Source: Flavobacteriaceae bacterium UBA6268
Lineage (GTDB): Bacteria > Bacteroidota > Bacteroidia > Flavobacteriales > Flavobacteriaceae
Reading direction: 5' to 3'
DNA: 15,142 bases
Assembly (NCBI GenBank): GCA_002440705.1
Contig: DJVA01000074.1
Coordinates: 1 to 15,142 of the forward strand
The translations under genes were made by a program, and so were the position numbers. Below, piece by piece: positions 15,109-15,142 of this stretch (the stretch's first letter is position 1; each line of letters begins with the position of its first letter). The notes beneath the pieces are model-generated. The model was not told the DNA's origin, ran no database searches, and worked only from the letters and a program-made list of their open reading frames with translations.

Positions 15109-15142
15109 TTTATAGGTGGAGTTATGGTGGGGTTATGGTGGG
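15109..15142 (+). repeat. Short tandem repeat at the right edge of the window
   Basis: GTTATGGTGGG occurs twice head to tail (15121-15131, 15132-15142), preceded by a diverged copy TTTATAGGTGGA (15109-15120). The array may continue outside the window. It lies upstream of the minus-strand DUF4870 gene. Confidence 0.6.

Overview
The window looks like chromosomal DNA from a member of the Bacteroidota, most likely a marine Flavobacteriaceae relative. The reasons are a T9SS-sorted surface protein, the gliding genes gldF and gldG, a lipoprotein whose signal cysteine is followed by S-K-K-D-D, bacteroidal -7 promoter boxes (TAnnTTTG), and the phoH-purC and gldFG-dnaN arrangement, which I remember as common in Flavobacteriaceae. 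I cannot name a genus. No tRNA, rRNA, CRISPR, insertion sequence, prophage or plasmid gene is visible, and no gene is obviously broken.

Left part (1-4044). A membrane O-acyltransferase (MBOAT) cut by the window edge is followed by a 1-nt-overlapping, membrane-anchored SGNH-like partner, a pair that usually O-acetylates an exported polysaccharide. An AGCS sodium:amino-acid symporter lies tail to tail with it on the minus strand. Divergent from the symporter is an outer-membrane PagL-like acyloxyacyl hydrolase.

Middle (4042-8655). Four features read on the minus strand: a terminator, a large modular repeat protein with a T9SS C-terminal sorting domain, a 230-bp spacer with no gene, then purC and phoH, which overlap by one nucleotide. 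The repeat protein is the most unusual gene here. It carries 38-residue and 66-residue tandem units whose DNA copies are nearly identical and look mosaic.

Right part (8656-15142). A small divergent promoter region, built as a near-perfect palindrome with a bacteroidal -7 box in each arm, separates phoH from a plus-strand run of five genes whose ends touch or overlap: SAM hydrolase/adenosyltransferase, ABM-family monooxygenase-like protein, GNAT acetyltransferase, gldF and gldG. dnaN (sliding clamp) follows with its own probable promoter and a strong terminator. Then come a small lipoprotein and, on the minus strand, a DUF4870 membrane protein. These last two share a bidirectional terminator.

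Taken together this is mostly core and cell-envelope biology: polysaccharide acetylation, lipid A modification, T9SS surface display and the gliding-associated ABC transporter, mixed with purine synthesis and replication. I did not find a convincing new multi-gene system. The points most worth a second look are the repeat protein, the apparent replacement of catalytic residues in the SGNH and PagL-like enzymes, and the palindromic divergent promoter.
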